Shown in pieces: positions 5,408 through 6,226 of a stretch of 6,226 nucleotides of DNA. How positions within the stretch are numbered: the first letter of the stretch is position 1; every line of letters begins with the position of its first letter. Position numbers and translations under genes: made by a program. Source of the DNA: Candidatus Omnitrophota bacterium (GTDB taxonomy: Bacteria > Omnitrophota > Gorgyraeia > Duberdicusellales > 4484-171); assembly GCA_023818995.1 (NCBI GenBank), contig JAMWDA010000094.1:1-6226 (forward strand), written 5' to 3'. The notes below the pieces were generated by a model, which saw only the letters and a program-made list of their open reading frames with translations, ran no database searches and was not told the DNA's origin.

Positions 5408-6226
5408 TGTATGAAGCGTATTGGAATTTAAAAGAAAGACCATTTCAAAATACCCCTGACCCTCGCTATCTTTATCTTTCTCCTCAACATGAAGATGTGC
5501 TTATGAAGTTAACTTACGCTATTGTTCAGGGTTTGGGGTGTGCTTTACTTACAGGAGTTTTTGGTTGCGGCAAGACTTTGATTGCGAGGGTTATTTTACG
5601 CGATTTGGGTAATCAGCGTTTCTGTTGGGCGTATGTAAACAACCCAGCCTTTAGCGAACCTGCAGAATTAATTAGAGCAATATTACGTTCTCTAAGTCCC
5701 CAGAGTTTACCGGAGAAAAAAACAGAACTTCTCATTGACCCTTTGTTAGAAAGATTGTATAACGTTTTATTGGATAATGTGCGTGAGGGTAAAGAAAATG
5801 TAATTGTTATAGATGAAGCACATATTATTGAAGATACAAGCATTTTGGAACAACTCAGGTTGATTTTAAATTTTCAGACAGAAGAAAGATTCCTTCTTAC
5901 TCTTTTGATTTTAGGACAGCCGGAGTTAAAGTCTAAAATAGATGCTTTAAAACCACTTTCTCAGCGGATAGCTGTTCGCTGTCATTTAGGCACATTGAAT
6001 GAAGAGGAGGTAGATAAATACATAGCCTATAGACTTAAGATTGCTAAGGGCAGTGATAGCGCTAACAACTCCGAAGAGATTTTTGATAAGGAGGCAGCAA
6101 AATTAATATTTTTACATACAGGAGGTATTCCCCGTAAGATTAATACATTATGCGATTTTGTTCTTCTTTCCGGGTTTGCTAAAAAAGTTAATCGTATAGA
6201 TTCATCGTTTATAGAGACGGTTATAA
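5407..6226 (+). CDS. ExeA/MshM-type AAA+ ATPase, 3' end cut by the window
   Basis: An open frame of 273 codons runs from the ATG at 5407 to the window end without a stop. The A of the ATG is the last base of the preceding TAA, and GAGAAGAAG upstream is a weak ribosome site. The N-terminus MYEAYWNLKERPFQNTPDPR followed by YLYLSP is the classic opening of ExeA/GspA and MshM proteins. Motifs are Walker A TGVFGCGKT (49-57), Walker B VIVIDEAH (132-139), sensor-1 region LLILGQPEL (166-174), the LSQRIAVR motif (184-191) and TGGIPRKINTLCD (238-250). In Aeromonas, ExeA with ExeB binds peptidoglycan and helps assemble the ExeD secretin; MshM holds the matching place in MSHA loci. The visible part already covers the full ATPase module, so the protein is either near its end (MshM-like size) or continues into a membrane and peptidoglycan-binding region (ExeA-like). 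The window cannot tell which. Confidence 0.9.
   Translation, partial: MYEAYWNLKERPFQNTPDPRYLYLSPQHEDVLMKLTYAIVQGLGCALLTGVFGCGKTLIARVILRDLGNQRFCWAYVNNPAFSEPAELIRAILRSLSPQSLPEKKTELLIDPLLERLYNVLLDNVREGKENVIVIDEAHIIEDTSILEQLRLILNFQTEERFLLTLLILGQPELKSKIDALKPLSQRIAVRCHLGTLNEEEVDKYIAYRLKIAKGSDSANNSEEIFDKEAAKLIFLHTGGIPRKINTLCDFVLLSGFAKKVNRIDSSFIETVI

Noticed and set aside
466..5843. Minus-strand open frames, for example 466-708, 1120-1368, 1950-2144 and 5613-5843
   Set aside because: They lie wholly inside well-supported plus-strand genes, encode no recognisable domain and look like complements of the real reading frames.

Overview
This AT-rich window carries a tightly packed, single-strand (+) gene cluster for a type IV pilus (T4P) / type II secretion (T2SS)-like machine. 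An outer-membrane secretin with a Sec signal peptide means a diderm bacterium. The Lys/Glu/Ile-rich proteins, the weak Shine-Dalgarno sequences and the ExeA-type ATPase beside a GspE-type ATPase would suit a deep-branching or candidate-phylum lineage (Omnitrophota-like is my guess). Nothing in the window proves a taxon.

Layout: (1) 1-128, the C-terminal tail of a PilP/GspC-like protein. (2) 129-193, a 65-nt gap, the longest between genes here, holding a sigma70-like promoter whose -10 box ends 6 nt before the next ATG. (3) 194-1678, a short secretin (N0 + N1 + secretin domain). (4) 1675-2922, an unrecognised protein with one N-terminal membrane segment and about 350 residues of coiled coil. 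(5) 2934-3590, an exported TPR protein, possibly a pilotin or MshN analogue. (6) 3587-5407, a PilB/GspE/MshE assembly ATPase with zinc tetracysteine and an extra charged C-terminal tail. (7) 5407 to the window end, an ExeA/MshM-type AAA+ ATPase, cut by the window edge. Junctions between genes from the secretin on are 4-nt ATGA overlaps (two), an 11-nt gap (one) and a 1-nt overlap (one), so this looks like one translationally coupled operon.

Working together (inference from families): the ExeA/MshM-like ATPase and the PilP/GspC-like protein would help place the secretin and link it to the inner membrane. The TPR protein would act in secretin assembly or as a scaffold. The GspE-like ATPase would power assembly of a pilus or pseudopilus that passes through the secretin. 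The gene content resembles the MSHA pilus locus (MshK/L/M/N/E analogues) in a different order, with the long coiled-coil protein inserted between secretin and TPR gene. That protein is the component I cannot match to a standard T4P/T2SS part. No pilin, prepilin peptidase or PilC/GspF platform gene is visible; they would lie outside the window. No RNA genes, CRISPR arrays, insertion sequences or convincing terminators were seen.
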